From contig NZ_JADG01000003.1 of assembly GCF_000518265.1 (NCBI RefSeq), forward strand, positions 62,001-126,000: 64,000 nucleotides of DNA. The letters are read 5' to 3'. A program made the translations under genes and the position numbers. Origin of the DNA: Actinomadura oligospora ATCC 43269. GTDB taxonomy: Bacteria; Actinomycetota; Actinomycetes; Streptosporangiales; Streptosporangiaceae. Of this stretch, positions 1 through 7,804 are shown piece by piece. The notes beneath the pieces are model-generated. The model did no database searches. It saw only the letters and a program-made list of their open reading frames with translations, and had not been told where the DNA came from. Positions within the stretch are counted from its first letter, which is position 1. Each line of letters opens with the position of its first letter.

Positions 1-669
1 TCGGCCGGCCCATGTCTGCACGTCGGCGACCGAGGCCGGGCCGAACGCGGCGAGGTAGCGCAGCACTATGTGTTCGGAGTCGGCGGCGGAGGCGGGCTCG
101 GCTCCGGTCCAGCCGGCCGCCGTCGCGTACCGGGTGGTGCCGCCGACGCCCCAGACGGCGCGTGGCGGCACCTGGACCAGCGGCACGAGGTTGCGCACCA
201 CGGTGGCGAGCGCGCGGGGCTCGTGATCGGGCCACCGCTCGTGCAGCGCCGCCCTGAGTTCCTTGGGGGTGAGGTGCCGTGCGTCGAGCAGCGCCCGGCC
301 CGACTCCGCCACGGCCACACGGTCCAGACCGGTCAGGGCCGTTCTGAATGCAATGTCCAGCTCACGGTCGAGCGCGGGCTGCGCCCATGGCCGCAACGAG
401 CGGTAGTCCGCCGTGGTGACCAGGTGGACGGTGCTACGCATCAGCGCGACCCGCACCAGGCGGCGCTCAGTCAGCGCGTCCGCCAGGTCGGCGGTACCGA
501 ACTTCCGCAACCTGCTCCAGAGCCCGAAGTAGGGCGCGTACGGCGCCTGCGCCTGCATGCCGACCAGCCAGGTGACCGCCTCCTCAGCGGTCGCGTCGGC
601 CCGTTCCAGCAGCCACTGACGGGCCAGCAGGGCTCTCCCCAACTCCCGTCGCCCCAGTACCTGTGCCAC
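1..669 (-). CDS. Winged-helix DNA-binding domain protein (HTH_42/AlkZ-like), C-terminus outside window
   Basis: The visible 223 residues resemble the actinobacterial winged-helix DNA-binding domain family (YcaQ/AlkZ-like, formerly DUF1006). Features include an early WLVGMQAQAPYAPYFGLWSR segment, LMRSTVHLVTTADY, and a later AAFGPASVADVQTW. Members of this superfamily include DNA glycosylases that unhook crosslinks, but most actinobacterial paralogues are uncharacterised. I chose the GTG at 669 because GGAGAGG lies about 7 bases upstream; an in-frame GTG also exists 21 bases earlier. The gene runs off the left edge, so the catalytic region cannot be checked. It precedes the NmrA-like gene but is read away from it by a short gap on the same strand. 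Confidence 0.75.
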   Translation of the reverse strand, partial: MAQVLGRRELGRALLARQWLLERADATAEEAVTWLVGMQAQAPYAPYFGLWSRLRKFGTADLADALTERRLVRVALMRSTVHLVTTADYRSLRPWAQPALDRELDIAFRTALTGLDRVAVAESGRALLDARHLTPKELRAALHERWPDHEPRALATVVRNLVPLVQVPPRAVWGVGGTTRYATAAGWTGAEPASAADSEHIVLRYLAAFGPASVADVQTWAGR

Positions 670-727
670 CGTGCCGTCCTCTCCGTCCACACGGCTGGGG
701 CGGCGGATGCCGTCCCAGCATCGTTGA

Positions 728-1570
728 TCAGCCGCCGAAGTCGGCCCGGTGATCCGCGGCCCACCGGGCGTAGGTCCGCGCGGGGTGCCCGGTGATCTGC
801 TCGATGACGTCGTTGACCGGCGCGGGCTTGCCGACCGCCTGCGCCATGAGAGCGAACAGCGCGGCCAGGAACTCGGGGTCCATGAACCGGCTCATCTGCT
901 CCAGCACAGGCTCCGGGGCGAGGTCCTCGACGGTGAGCGGGCGCCCCAGCGTCTCGCCGAGGATGCGGACCTGCTGTGTCTGGGTGAGCGACTCGGGGCC
1001 GGTCAAGTCGTACGCCCGCCCCGCGTGCCCGCCGCCGATCAGGATCCGCGCGGCCACCTCGGCGACGTCACGCTCGTGCACGGCACTGAAGGCCGCTTCG
1101 GTGTACGGCGCGCGAACGACGTCGCCGCCCTGGAGCTGCATCGCGAACGTCAACGAGTTGATGGCGGGGAACAGCAGCCGCAGGAACGTCCACTCGATTC
1201 CGGACGCCTCGACGGCCCGCTCGACGTCGCGGTGGTACTGGGCGATCACGTCGGGCTGCCGCTCGGCGCCCGGGACGACCGCCCCCGAGGACAGGAACAC
1301 CATCCGACGCACCCCGGCCCGGCCCGCGGCCGCCAGCAGCGGAGCGACATCCATCCCGTACTGCAGAACCAGGAAGGCGGCCTGGACGCCGGCCAACGCC
1401 GCCGGCAATGTCTCGGGCTTGGTCAGATCGGCCCGGACGACGTCGACTTCCTGCGGGAGCCCGGCCCGCTCCGGAGTACGGGTCAGCGCCCGCACCGGGG
1501 CACCCGCGGTGACCAGCTCCTCTACCGCCTGACGTCCGAAGTGTGCCGTGGCACCGATGACGAGATACAT
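728..1570 (-). CDS. NmrA-like NAD(P)-binding protein
   Basis: A 280-residue atypical short-chain dehydrogenase of the NmrA/HSCARG family. The N-terminus MYLVIGATAHFGRQAVEELV carries the GxxGxxG-like dinucleotide-binding loop (GATAHFG). It is followed by ALTRTPERAGLP, which fits the NADP-phosphate side, and VFLSSGAVVPG. The C-terminal helices (EQITGHPARTYARWAADHR) are typical of the full-length family. The ATG at 1570 has AAGGA about 7 bases upstream. Family members act as NADPH sensors or as quinone/oxidoreductase-like proteins; the substrate here cannot be told. The gene lies downstream of a decayed epoxide hydrolase gene on the same strand, so it may once have been in one transcript with it. 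Confidence 0.85.
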   Translation of the reverse strand: MYLVIGATAHFGRQAVEELVTAGAPVRALTRTPERAGLPQEVDVVRADLTKPETLPAALAGVQAAFLVLQYGMDVAPLLAAAGRAGVRRMVFLSSGAVVPGAERQPDVIAQYHRDVERAVEASGIEWTFLRLLFPAINSLTFAMQLQGGDVVRAPYTEAAFSAVHERDVAEVAARILIGGGHAGRAYDLTGPESLTQTQQVRILGETLGRPLTVEDLAPEPVLEQMSRFMDPEFLAALFALMAQAVGKPAPVNDVIEQITGHPARTYARWAADHRADFGG

Positions 1571-1628
1571 GAGATTTCCTTCATGTGAATACACGGGTCT
1601 GAGGGGGCCGCCGACAACCGGCGGCGGA

Positions 1629-1910
1629 TCAGCGAACCTTGCCGAAGAGCTGCCGGATGTCGCCGACGAACAGATCGGGGGCGTCGTGCGCGGCGACGGC
1701 GAACGTCCGGATGGACTGGAAGTCCCAGGCGAAGTCGGCCAGGCCGAGGGCACGGTGGTCGGGCGGCGCCGACTCGCCCGCGGGCAGTTCCTCCGCCCAC
1801 CGGGTCCGCGCCAGCCGCTGCTGGAGATCGTCGAGGTCGGCCTGGGGGATGCCGATCCGGAACGGGGCGGTCGTGCTGTCGTTCGTCATGGTCATCAGCG
1901 TAGGATCCAT
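1629..1910 (-). pseudogene. Epoxide hydrolase remnant with internal deletion
   Basis: The 93-residue reading frame starts like an epoxide hydrolase N-terminal (EHN) domain (FRIGIPQADLDDLQQRLART, RW, EELP). It then jumps to what looks like the extreme C-terminus of the same family (APDLFVGDIRQLFGKVR). The whole alpha/beta-hydrolase core of some 270 residues, including the nucleophile and histidine, is absent. I read this as an in-frame internal deletion, so the peptide cannot be an active hydrolase. Possible starts are ATG at 1910, 1895 and 1889, none with a strong ribosome-binding site. The facing gene at 1959 is a truncated WYL-type regulator, so both members of a typical divergent regulator/enzyme pair have decayed. 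Confidence 0.6.
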
Positions 1911-1958
1911 TTAGGCAGAGTTCGTTCCTAATGAACCCCGGGCGGCGGACTCCGAAGA

Positions 1959-2207
1959 ATGTTGGAAACCTCGGCGCGGCTGCTGCGCCTGCTCCAGACG
2001 CCCCGCGAGTGGACCGGCGCCGAACCGGCCGAGCGGCTGGCGGTCAGCACCCGCACCGTCCGCAACCACCCAGCTCACCCGTGCACGCGACTTCGGACAT
2101 TCACATGCGCTGGACGATCTCGACTGTCCGTCACCGATCTCCAACGGTCACCGAAGGGCGCGTCGACGGCCCGAAGGGGTGAGCGGCTCGGAGATCAGCC
2201 CCGTTGA
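1959..2207 (+). pseudogene. Truncated YafY/WYL-type transcriptional regulator
   Basis: The first ~35 residues (MLETSARLLRLLQTPREWTG, then AEPAERLAVSTRTVRN) are the N-terminal helix-turn-helix of the DeoR/YafY-WYL family. Compared with the usual sequence, a few residues are missing in the first helix. After TRTVRN the expected recognition helix and WYL domain are lost and the frame runs into unrelated sequence to a stop at 2207. Only about 1959-2066 is recognisable. The gene points away from the epoxide hydrolase remnant across a 48-base gap, an arrangement usual for such regulators and their target. Functional protein is very unlikely. Confidence 0.55.
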
Positions 2208-2380
2208 CAGCAGGGCAGAGGCGCACTTTCGGTTGTCCCCATTCTCTGGCCGGATCGGTATGTTTAGCATCAATTACAGAAAGTAGTTGTTCGGCCAATA
2301 TTTGCTTGAGATGTGGGCCGTCGGCGGCCACAGTGGCCTGAGGAACCCTTGGATGGTGGACGGAAGGCGGGTGGCACGCC

Positions 2381-3553
2381 ATGACCAAGCCGGCCACCCG
2401 CTCCACGCGGCGCCTCCACTCCCTGACCGGCCTGCGTGCGGTCGCAGCGGGCTTCGTACTCGTACCCCATGCGTTGTTCATCCCCCTTCATTATGCAAAT
2501 GTCGCCGCCCAAAAAGCCGCCGCCGCACTGCTTCCTCTGGCCACCGCAGCCGTCAGTCTCTTCTTCATACTCTCCGGAACCGTCCTCACTTGGTCGGCTC
2601 GAGAGTCGGATACCAGGGCCCAGTTCTGGCGACGTCGGATGGTCCGGATATACTCGAACCACTCCATGGCATGGATTCTGGCCGTGTTTCTCGTCGCCAC
2701 TTTTGGGAGCCAAGCGACTTTCGCCGCTCCCGGCGATGCAAGCTTTGACGTCTTCAGCCAAATAGCAGGTCTCGTCCTGCTGCAGTCCTGGATCCCGGCG
2801 GGCGACCACCTCCCGTTCGTCGCCAACCCACCCAGCTGGTCCCTGGCATGCGAAGTCTTCTTCTACGCGCTCTTCCCGTTCCTTCTCCCGGGCATCCGCA
2901 GAATCCCGCCTCGCCATCTCGCGCCGGCCAGCGCGGCTGCCGTGGCAGTCTGCCTGTCAGTTCCATGTCTGGCTCTCATGTTCGACGGTTCCAGTACCGT
3001 GCCCGACGTTCCTGTTCCCCTCGACCAAATCTGGTTCGCCTACACACTGCCTCTCATGAGACTTCCGGAGTTCGTTCTCGGGATGCTGGCCGCACGCATG
3101 CTCCAAGAGGGCATCTGGCCACAAGTGCCCCTGCGATACGGCATCGGCCTCGCCCTGGCCGCGATGGCGATGCTCGCTTTCCTTCCCCCTGTTTTCGCGT
3201 TCGGGCCCTACTTTGCGCTTCCGATGCTGCTGATCGTGGCAGGGACGGCAAGCCGTGAACTCCACAAAGCCCCTTCTTTTCTGCATCATTCCGTTATGGT
3301 CTACCTGGGCGACCGCTCTTATGCGCTGTACATCATCCACTACGTCGTGATCACGTATCTGTGCCGGTTCGTATTCGGATGGGACGCAGCGCTCGGCATC
3401 CTGGGCGCGACCGCGTGCTCGCTACTCCTGAGCATTCCCTGCTCCCTTGCAGCGGCCTGGCTGCTGCACAGATACGTGGAAAGGCCGGCCATGGCCCGCC
3501 TATCGGGCCGTCCGGCGACGACGAGCCCGGGCGGGCGAAACCTTACTGCGTAA
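2381..3553 (+). CDS. Acyltransferase 3 family membrane protein
   Basis: A 390-residue polytopic membrane protein of the acyltransferase-3 (OafA/YrhL, COG1835) family. These proteins move acyl groups onto extracytoplasmic sugars, lipids or antibiotics. Family marks seen are LHSLTGLRAVAAGFVLVPHA with the early histidine of the first membrane helix, the QFWRRRMVRIY loop, SWSLACEVFFYALFPFL in the middle, and the C-terminal LYIIHY and RYVERPAMARL. About ten hydrophobic segments are visible. The ATG at 2381 follows a GGAAGG run at some distance. Base composition is noticeably less GC-rich than the neighbours, and the 5' leader at 2240-2300 is AT-rich, which suggests recent acquisition. No partner gene is adjacent, so the substrate is unknown. 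Confidence 0.88.
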   Translation: MTKPATRSTRRLHSLTGLRAVAAGFVLVPHALFIPLHYANVAAQKAAAALLPLATAAVSLFFILSGTVLTWSARESDTRAQFWRRRMVRIYSNHSMAWILAVFLVATFGSQATFAAPGDASFDVFSQIAGLVLLQSWIPAGDHLPFVANPPSWSLACEVFFYALFPFLLPGIRRIPPRHLAPASAAAVAVCLSVPCLALMFDGSSTVPDVPVPLDQIWFAYTLPLMRLPEFVLGMLAARMLQEGIWPQVPLRYGIGLALAAMAMLAFLPPVFAFGPYFALPMLLIVAGTASRELHKAPSFLHHSVMVYLGDRSYALYIIHYVVITYLCRFVFGWDAALGILGATACSLLLSIPCSLAAAWLLHRYVERPAMARLSGRPATTSPGGRNLTA

Positions 3554-3664
3554 AGAGCGCTGGCGGGAGCGGGCTGGAACGGGTTGATCTGGGTGAGATT
3601 CCCTACGGCGAAGCGGTTGGGCAGATGGGCTGCTGGGTCCGCCAGCGGCAAGAGGGGGTGATCG

Positions 3665-3811
3665 CAGATCGGGCCTGGCCGCGTTCTCGACGTTCACGGC
3701 CTGCGGACTGCCCGAGGTCGCCATGACCCCCTTTGCGGAAATGGCCGCCGCCATGGGAAAGGCCGCGCCCGCCGAAGGAGCGGTACGCGGCGCTGTAGCC
3801 GCCGCACTGGT
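3665..3811 (+). pseudogene. Unidentified C-terminal coding remnant
   Basis: This stretch reads in one frame as RSGLAAFSTFTACGLPEVAM, then TPFAEMAAAMGKAAP and further alanine-rich residues, up to the IS630 relic at 3812. The frame has protein-like composition and no plausible start of its own before the ATG at 3723. I cannot name the parent family. It may be the tail of a gene truncated when the insertion sequence arrived, or chance reading in GC-rich DNA. The rest of the 3554-4063 interval shows no other gene. Confidence 0.25.
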
Positions 3812-3920
3812 GCAGCGCCGCGTTGATCCTTCGGGGGTTCATGCGGCTTTGAGTGGGCTGCCGTCGCAGGTCCAGCGGTAGGGCTTGGCGTCGTGTTCGT
3901 CGTAGGCCAAGACGAAGGTG
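3812..3920 (-). repeat. 109-bp copy of IS630 transposase 3' end (copy 1)
   Basis: This segment is identical, base for base, to 5259-5367. On the minus strand it encodes the last residues of an IS630-family transposase (TFVLAYDEHDAKPY, RWTCDGSPLKAA, stop). Nothing more of the element is present here. The two copies lie in the same orientation and bracket the secreted hydrolase gene. Confidence 0.85.
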
Positions 3921-4063
3921 GCGCTCGACGATGCCGGCGAAGGGAACCCCGCGCCGCACGACATACTCCCGGCGGATGACTCCGGTACATCGTGGGGGCT
4001 ACGAACGACTTTACATCTATGGGCTGATTCGGTACGGGAGCTGTGGAACCTAGCGTCCATCCC

Positions 4064-5257
4064 ATGAAACGCAATCGCCGTATCAGCGCTGTCGCGGTGC
4101 TGGCGCTCGCCGCCCTCGCCACCGGAACCGGCACCGGGTTCGCCGCCACGACCACACGGGTGGCCACACACACGTTCGACACCGCACCGGCCACGGCCAC
4201 CGCGCCCTCGCGGTCCTTCCAAGGCACGCTCCCCGCGCCGACCGGCCCCTACGCCGCCGGCGAGGACGTCATCCACCTCACCGACGCGAGCCGTCCCGAC
4301 CCGTGGGTGCCGTCATCCGGCCCCCGCCAACTGACCGTCACGATGGTCTACCCGGCCGTCCCCGGGACCGGGACTCCGGCCCCGTATATGACCCTCGCCG
4401 AGGCAGCCGGATCCATCCAGCACCGGAAGCTGCCGGCGAGCTCCGGCGTCACCCCACAGAACCTTTCCAGCGTCACCACTCACGCCTTCGACGGCGCGCG
4501 GCCGAAGAGCGGCAAGTATCCGCTGGTGGTCCTCTCACCCGCATACGAGGACCCGCGCATGACGCTCACCTCACTCGCGACCGACCTGGCCAGTCACGGC
4601 TACGTCGTCGCGCTCGTCGGCCACACCTACGAGGACACCGGCGAGACGCTGGCGAACGGCCAGACGCCGCCGTGCGCGATCTGCGATGACCCGGCGCTCG
4701 ACTTCGGCTCCGTCACCGCCAGCCGCGCGCTGGACGTGTCGTTCGTGATCGACCGGTTGAAGCATGGCAATACCGCGTGGCGCCTGGCACACCTCATCGA
4801 CAAGCACGAGATCGGCATGGCCGGACACTCCCTCGGCGGAGCGGCGGCCGCCGCCACGATGATCGCCGACCCGCGAGTACGGGCCGGAGTGAACATGGAC
4901 GGCTCCTTCGACCCGGCCCCGATGCCCGGCCAGATCAACCGGCCATTCCTCATGTTGGGTATTCCCGCCAACCACTCGGTCGGCGGCCACGACACCACGT
5001 GGGGGCAGACCTGGGCCGCCCTCGGCGGCTACAAGAAGTGGCTGACGGTCGCCGGCGCCGACCACTTCAGCTTCAGCGACCTGCCCGTGCTTCTGGAGCA
5101 GGCCGGGTTCCCGACGCCGACCCTCTCCCCGGAACGCGGGGTGGTGATCACCCGCGAGTACGTGAAAGCGTTCTTCGACCAAACGCTGAAGGGGAGCCAC
5201 AGTCCGCTGCTGGACGGCCCCTCGCCGAACGACCCGGAAGTACTCTTCCAGCACTAG
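4064..5257 (+). CDS. Secreted alpha/beta hydrolase (PAF-acetylhydrolase-like)
   Basis: A 397-residue secreted hydrolase. The N-terminus MKRNRRISAVAVLALAALAT is a signal peptide with a basic n-region, hydrophobic core and small residues at the cleavage region. The core holds a nucleophile elbow GHSLGG near the middle (AGHSLGGAAAA), an oxyanion-type YPLVVLSPAYEDPR, and a late GADHFSFSD carrying the likely catalytic histidine. This arrangement matches the platelet-activating-factor acetylhydrolase/dienelactone-type families rather than a standard lipase; phospholipids, esters or polyesters are possible substrates. I prefer ATG 4064 over the upstream in-frame ATG 4043 because it starts the signal peptide cleanly. 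The stop codon ends one base before an IS630 fragment, and the same 109-bp fragment stands upstream, so the gene sits in a transposon-derived bracket. Confidence 0.82.
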   Translation: MKRNRRISAVAVLALAALATGTGTGFAATTTRVATHTFDTAPATATAPSRSFQGTLPAPTGPYAAGEDVIHLTDASRPDPWVPSSGPRQLTVTMVYPAVPGTGTPAPYMTLAEAAGSIQHRKLPASSGVTPQNLSSVTTHAFDGARPKSGKYPLVVLSPAYEDPRMTLTSLATDLASHGYVVALVGHTYEDTGETLANGQTPPCAICDDPALDFGSVTASRALDVSFVIDRLKHGNTAWRLAHLIDKHEIGMAGHSLGGAAAAATMIADPRVRAGVNMDGSFDPAPMPGQINRPFLMLGIPANHSVGGHDTTWGQTWAALGGYKKWLTVAGADHFSFSDLPVLLEQAGFPTPTLSPERGVVITREYVKAFFDQTLKGSHSPLLDGPSPNDPEVLFQH

Positions 5258-5258
5258 C

Positions 5259-5367
5259 GCAGCGCCGCGTTGATCCTTCGGGGGTTCATGCGGCTTTGAG
5301 TGGGCTGCCGTCGCAGGTCCAGCGGTAGGGCTTGGCGTCGTGTTCGTCGTAGGCCAAGACGAAGGTG
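5259..5367 (-). repeat. 109-bp copy of IS630 transposase 3' end (copy 2)
   Basis: This is the second of two identical 109-bp direct repeats; the first is at 3812-3920. Here it is continuous with the larger transposase remnant, so this is probably the parent copy. The match begins 2 bases after the hydrolase stop codon. Confidence 0.85.
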
Positions 5368-5773
5368 CGGGTGGCCGCGGCCAGTTCGTCGCGGGAGGCG
5401 AACTGGCCGCGGCGTAGTAGACGTCGGGTCAGGGTGAAGAACAGCTCGACTTGGTTGAGCCAGCTGGCGTGTTTGGGTGTGGTGGATGTTGAAGCGGGGA
5501 CGGGTGGCCAGCCAGTCCTTCGTCTTCTTCGCGACGTGGGATGAGCCGCTGTCTATGACCAGGTGGACGCTGGTGCCGGCGGGGATGGACTCGTTGAGTT
5601 GGCGTAGGGAGCCGATGAAGGTGTCGGCGTTCGTCATTCCCTCGGCCAGTGGCAGGACCACCGAAGCCCGCTGCACCTGCCCGAACGGCGCCCGCAACGC
5701 CGCGGTCCCTTCGTCCTGCCAGGTCCGGTGCCAGCGCCGCACCGGTCGCACACTCCACGACAACACCCTTTGA
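5259..5773 (-). pseudogene. IS630-family transposase remnant, truncated and frameshifted
   Basis: Reading from 5773 downward, the sequence shows part of the helix-turn-helix region (RRWHRTWQDEGTAALRA). It passes abruptly into the DDE domain (MTNADTFIGSLRQL, HLVIDSGSSHVAKKTKDWL, with the second catalytic Asp in VIDSGSSH). Near 5480 the frame breaks. The continuation HASWLNQVELFFTLTRRLLR (the conserved SWLNQVE motif with the final acidic residue) is in another frame and ends at the stop at 5286. The element therefore has lost its start, an internal piece between HTH and DDE, and its reading frame. It lies directly downstream of the glycosyltransferase gene. No terminal inverted repeats are recognisable. 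Confidence 0.8.
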
Positions 5774-5776
5774 AGG

Positions 5777-7804
5777 TCAGTGGTTGGCCGGTGAGGTGAG
5801 GTCGTAGAGGGTGTATTCGCCGAGGGTGGTTTGGGTGAAGTTCGTGTCCACCCAGTTCGCGATTTCGAAGCTGGTCGGCTTTTCGCCTCGGTTTCCGGGA
5901 GGGCCGCCATTGCCGGGAGAGCCGCCATTGCCGGGAGGGCCGCCGTTGCCGGGAGGGCCGCCGTTGCCGGGTGGGCCGCCGTTGCCGGGTGGGCCGCCGT
6001 TGCCGGGTGGGCCGCCATGTTTGGCGCCGATCTGGGGGCCGCCTCCCTCGATGTAGTAGCGGACTTGGCGTGCGGCGACCAGTGCTTTGAACTGTTCGAG
6101 TGTGGGTGCCGGGTCGTGCATGCCGAACCCGCCGATGCAGATGATCGGGGTGTTGCTGTCGAGTTGGAGCTTGGCGCCGTTCTGTGCGCCGATTGTCGCG
6201 GCCGACCATCGGGTGCCGGCGGATCGCAGCAGTGTGACCAGATCGGCGTCCGTGGTGGCCGGCTCGTCCCCTGTCTGGCCGGCCGGGCCCGGACCGCCCG
6301 CTTGGTTCGGAGTGCTGGCCTGGGGTCCGGCCAGCCCCGTGTCGGAGTGCGGTGTCGCGGCGGTGTCCAGCGCGTACGCGATGGGCCCGGCGAGCGCGCT
6401 GACCGAGACGGCCAGCGCGGTGGTGGCCACGGCACGCCGGGTGACGGCGCCGAGCAGGATCGCGGCGACGGCGACGGCGGCGGTCGCGACGACGATCCAC
6501 CGCAGCCATGGCACGAAGTCGGGCACGCGGCCGAGGAGCACCCAGCCCCAGGCCGCGGTCCCGATCACCACCACGGCGAGGGTGACCCGGCCCGGCCAGG
6601 AGCCCCGGTGTCGCCACAGCCGGTGGCCGCCGATCGCGACGAGGGCGGCGAGTCCGGGTGCCAGCGCCACGGTGTAGTACTCGTGGAAGATCCCGCTCAT
6701 CAGGCTGAAGACCAGCCCGGTGGTGAGAGTCCAGCCGCCCCAGATGATGAGCGCGGCGCGCACGGGGTCGGTGCGGGGGCGGTGACGGGTCAGCCAGAGC
6801 CCGGTGACGAGCAGCGCGAGAGCCGCGGGCAGCAGCCAGCCGGCCTGCCCGGCGGTCGATTCGTTGAACATGCGCAGCCAGCCGCTCTGTCCGCCGAAGC
6901 CCGCCGTCCCGCCTCCGAAGCCCCCGCCTCGGGCGCTCCGCATGCCGGTGGGGTTGCCGCTTCCGCCGAAGACGCGACCGAGGCCGTTGTAGCCGAGCGC
7001 GAGCTCAAGTGCGCTGTTGTTCGTGGATCCTCCGATGTAGGGACGGCTGCCGGACGGCCACAGTTCGACGGCCGCGAACCACCAGCCGCCGCTCACCACG
7101 ATCGCGACGCCGGCCGCGAGGAGCTGGCGGATCCGTCGCCACGACCCGGTGGGCGCGGCGAAGAGGTAGGCGAGCGTGAACCCGGGCAGCACGAGGAACG
7201 CCTGGGCCATCTTGGTGAGGAACGCCAGGCCCATCAGCACTCCGGCGAGCAGCAGCCAGCGGGTGCCCGCCTTCTCGATCGCACGCACCGTCGCGTAGGC
7301 GGCGGCGGTCATGAGCAGCACGAGCAGCGCTTCGGGATTGTTGAACCGGAACATCATCGTCGCCACGGGGGTCGACGCGAGCACGGCGCCGGCGACGAGC
7401 GCCGCCTGCGGCCCGCTGACCCGGCGGACCGCGGCGTGGAGCAGCGCCACGGCCGCGACCCCCATCAGGGCCTGCGGCACGAGCATGCTCCACGGGGAGA
7501 ACCCGAAGACCCGCGCGGAGAGCGCCATCACCCACAGCGAGCCGGGTGACTTGTCGACGGTGATGATGTTCCCGACATCGAGCGAGCCGAAGAAGAACGC
7601 GGTCCAGTCCTGTGCCATCGCCTGGACGGCCGCGGCGTAGTAGGTGTTGGCCCAGCCGACGGCGGCGAGGTTCCACAGGTGCAGCACGGCGGTGCCGCCG
7701 AGCAGCACGGTCAGCGCGACCAGCTCGCCCCGGCCGCGTCGATGCCCGGTGGTGCCGGGCGAGGGGGCCGGTGGTGCGGGTGGGATGGTCTGCGTGATGG
7801 TCAT
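5777..7804 (-). CDS. GT39-type membrane glycosyltransferase with PGNGGP repeat tail
   Basis: A 675-residue polytopic glycosyltransferase of the GT39/ArnT-like (PMT_2) type. These enzymes use polyprenyl-phosphate sugars on the outer face of the membrane. The first large loop carries WANTYYAAAVQAMAQDWTAF and ITVDKSPGSLWVM, with the acidic residues expected for catalysis, followed by about a dozen hydrophobic segments. The C-terminal extracytoplasmic domain holds a TPIICIGGFGMHDPAPTLEQF stretch. It then has seven near-perfect GGPPGN repeats just before a final EIANWVDTNFTQT-type segment. The start ATG overlaps the stop of the GT2-GtrA gene by 4 bases, so the two are translationally coupled: the GT2 enzyme would make the lipid-linked sugar and this protein would transfer it. 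An IS630 remnant lies 4 bases downstream. Confidence 0.88.
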   Translation of the reverse strand: MTITQTIPPAPPAPSPGTTGHRRGRGELVALTVLLGGTAVLHLWNLAAVGWANTYYAAAVQAMAQDWTAFFFGSLDVGNIITVDKSPGSLWVMALSARVFGFSPWSMLVPQALMGVAAVALLHAAVRRVSGPQAALVAGAVLASTPVATMMFRFNNPEALLVLLMTAAAYATVRAIEKAGTRWLLLAGVLMGLAFLTKMAQAFLVLPGFTLAYLFAAPTGSWRRIRQLLAAGVAIVVSGGWWFAAVELWPSGSRPYIGGSTNNSALELALGYNGLGRVFGGSGNPTGMRSARGGGFGGGTAGFGGQSGWLRMFNESTAGQAGWLLPAALALLVTGLWLTRHRPRTDPVRAALIIWGGWTLTTGLVFSLMSGIFHEYYTVALAPGLAALVAIGGHRLWRHRGSWPGRVTLAVVVIGTAAWGWVLLGRVPDFVPWLRWIVVATAAVAVAAILLGAVTRRAVATTALAVSVSALAGPIAYALDTAATPHSDTGLAGPQASTPNQAGGPGPAGQTGDEPATTDADLVTLLRSAGTRWSAATIGAQNGAKLQLDSNTPIICIGGFGMHDPAPTLEQFKALVAARQVRYYIEGGGPQIGAKHGGPPGNGGPPGNGGPPGNGGPPGNGGPPGNGGSPGNGGPPGNRGEKPTSFEIANWVDTNFTQTTLGEYTLYDLTSPANH
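5895..6020. repeat. Seven tandem 18-bp units encoding GGPPGN
   Basis: Seven successive 18-bp units of the type CCGGGAGGGCCGCCATTG run without gaps, with variation at three positions. On the minus strand each unit encodes Pro-Gly-Asn-Gly-Gly-Pro in the extracytoplasmic tail of the GT39 protein. The unit length is a multiple of three, so copy-number change keeps the frame. Confidence 0.95.

Noticed and set aside
5895..6020. Tandem repeat considered as a CRISPR array
   Set aside because: Units are contiguous 18-mers without spacers and lie in frame within a glycosyltransferase gene.
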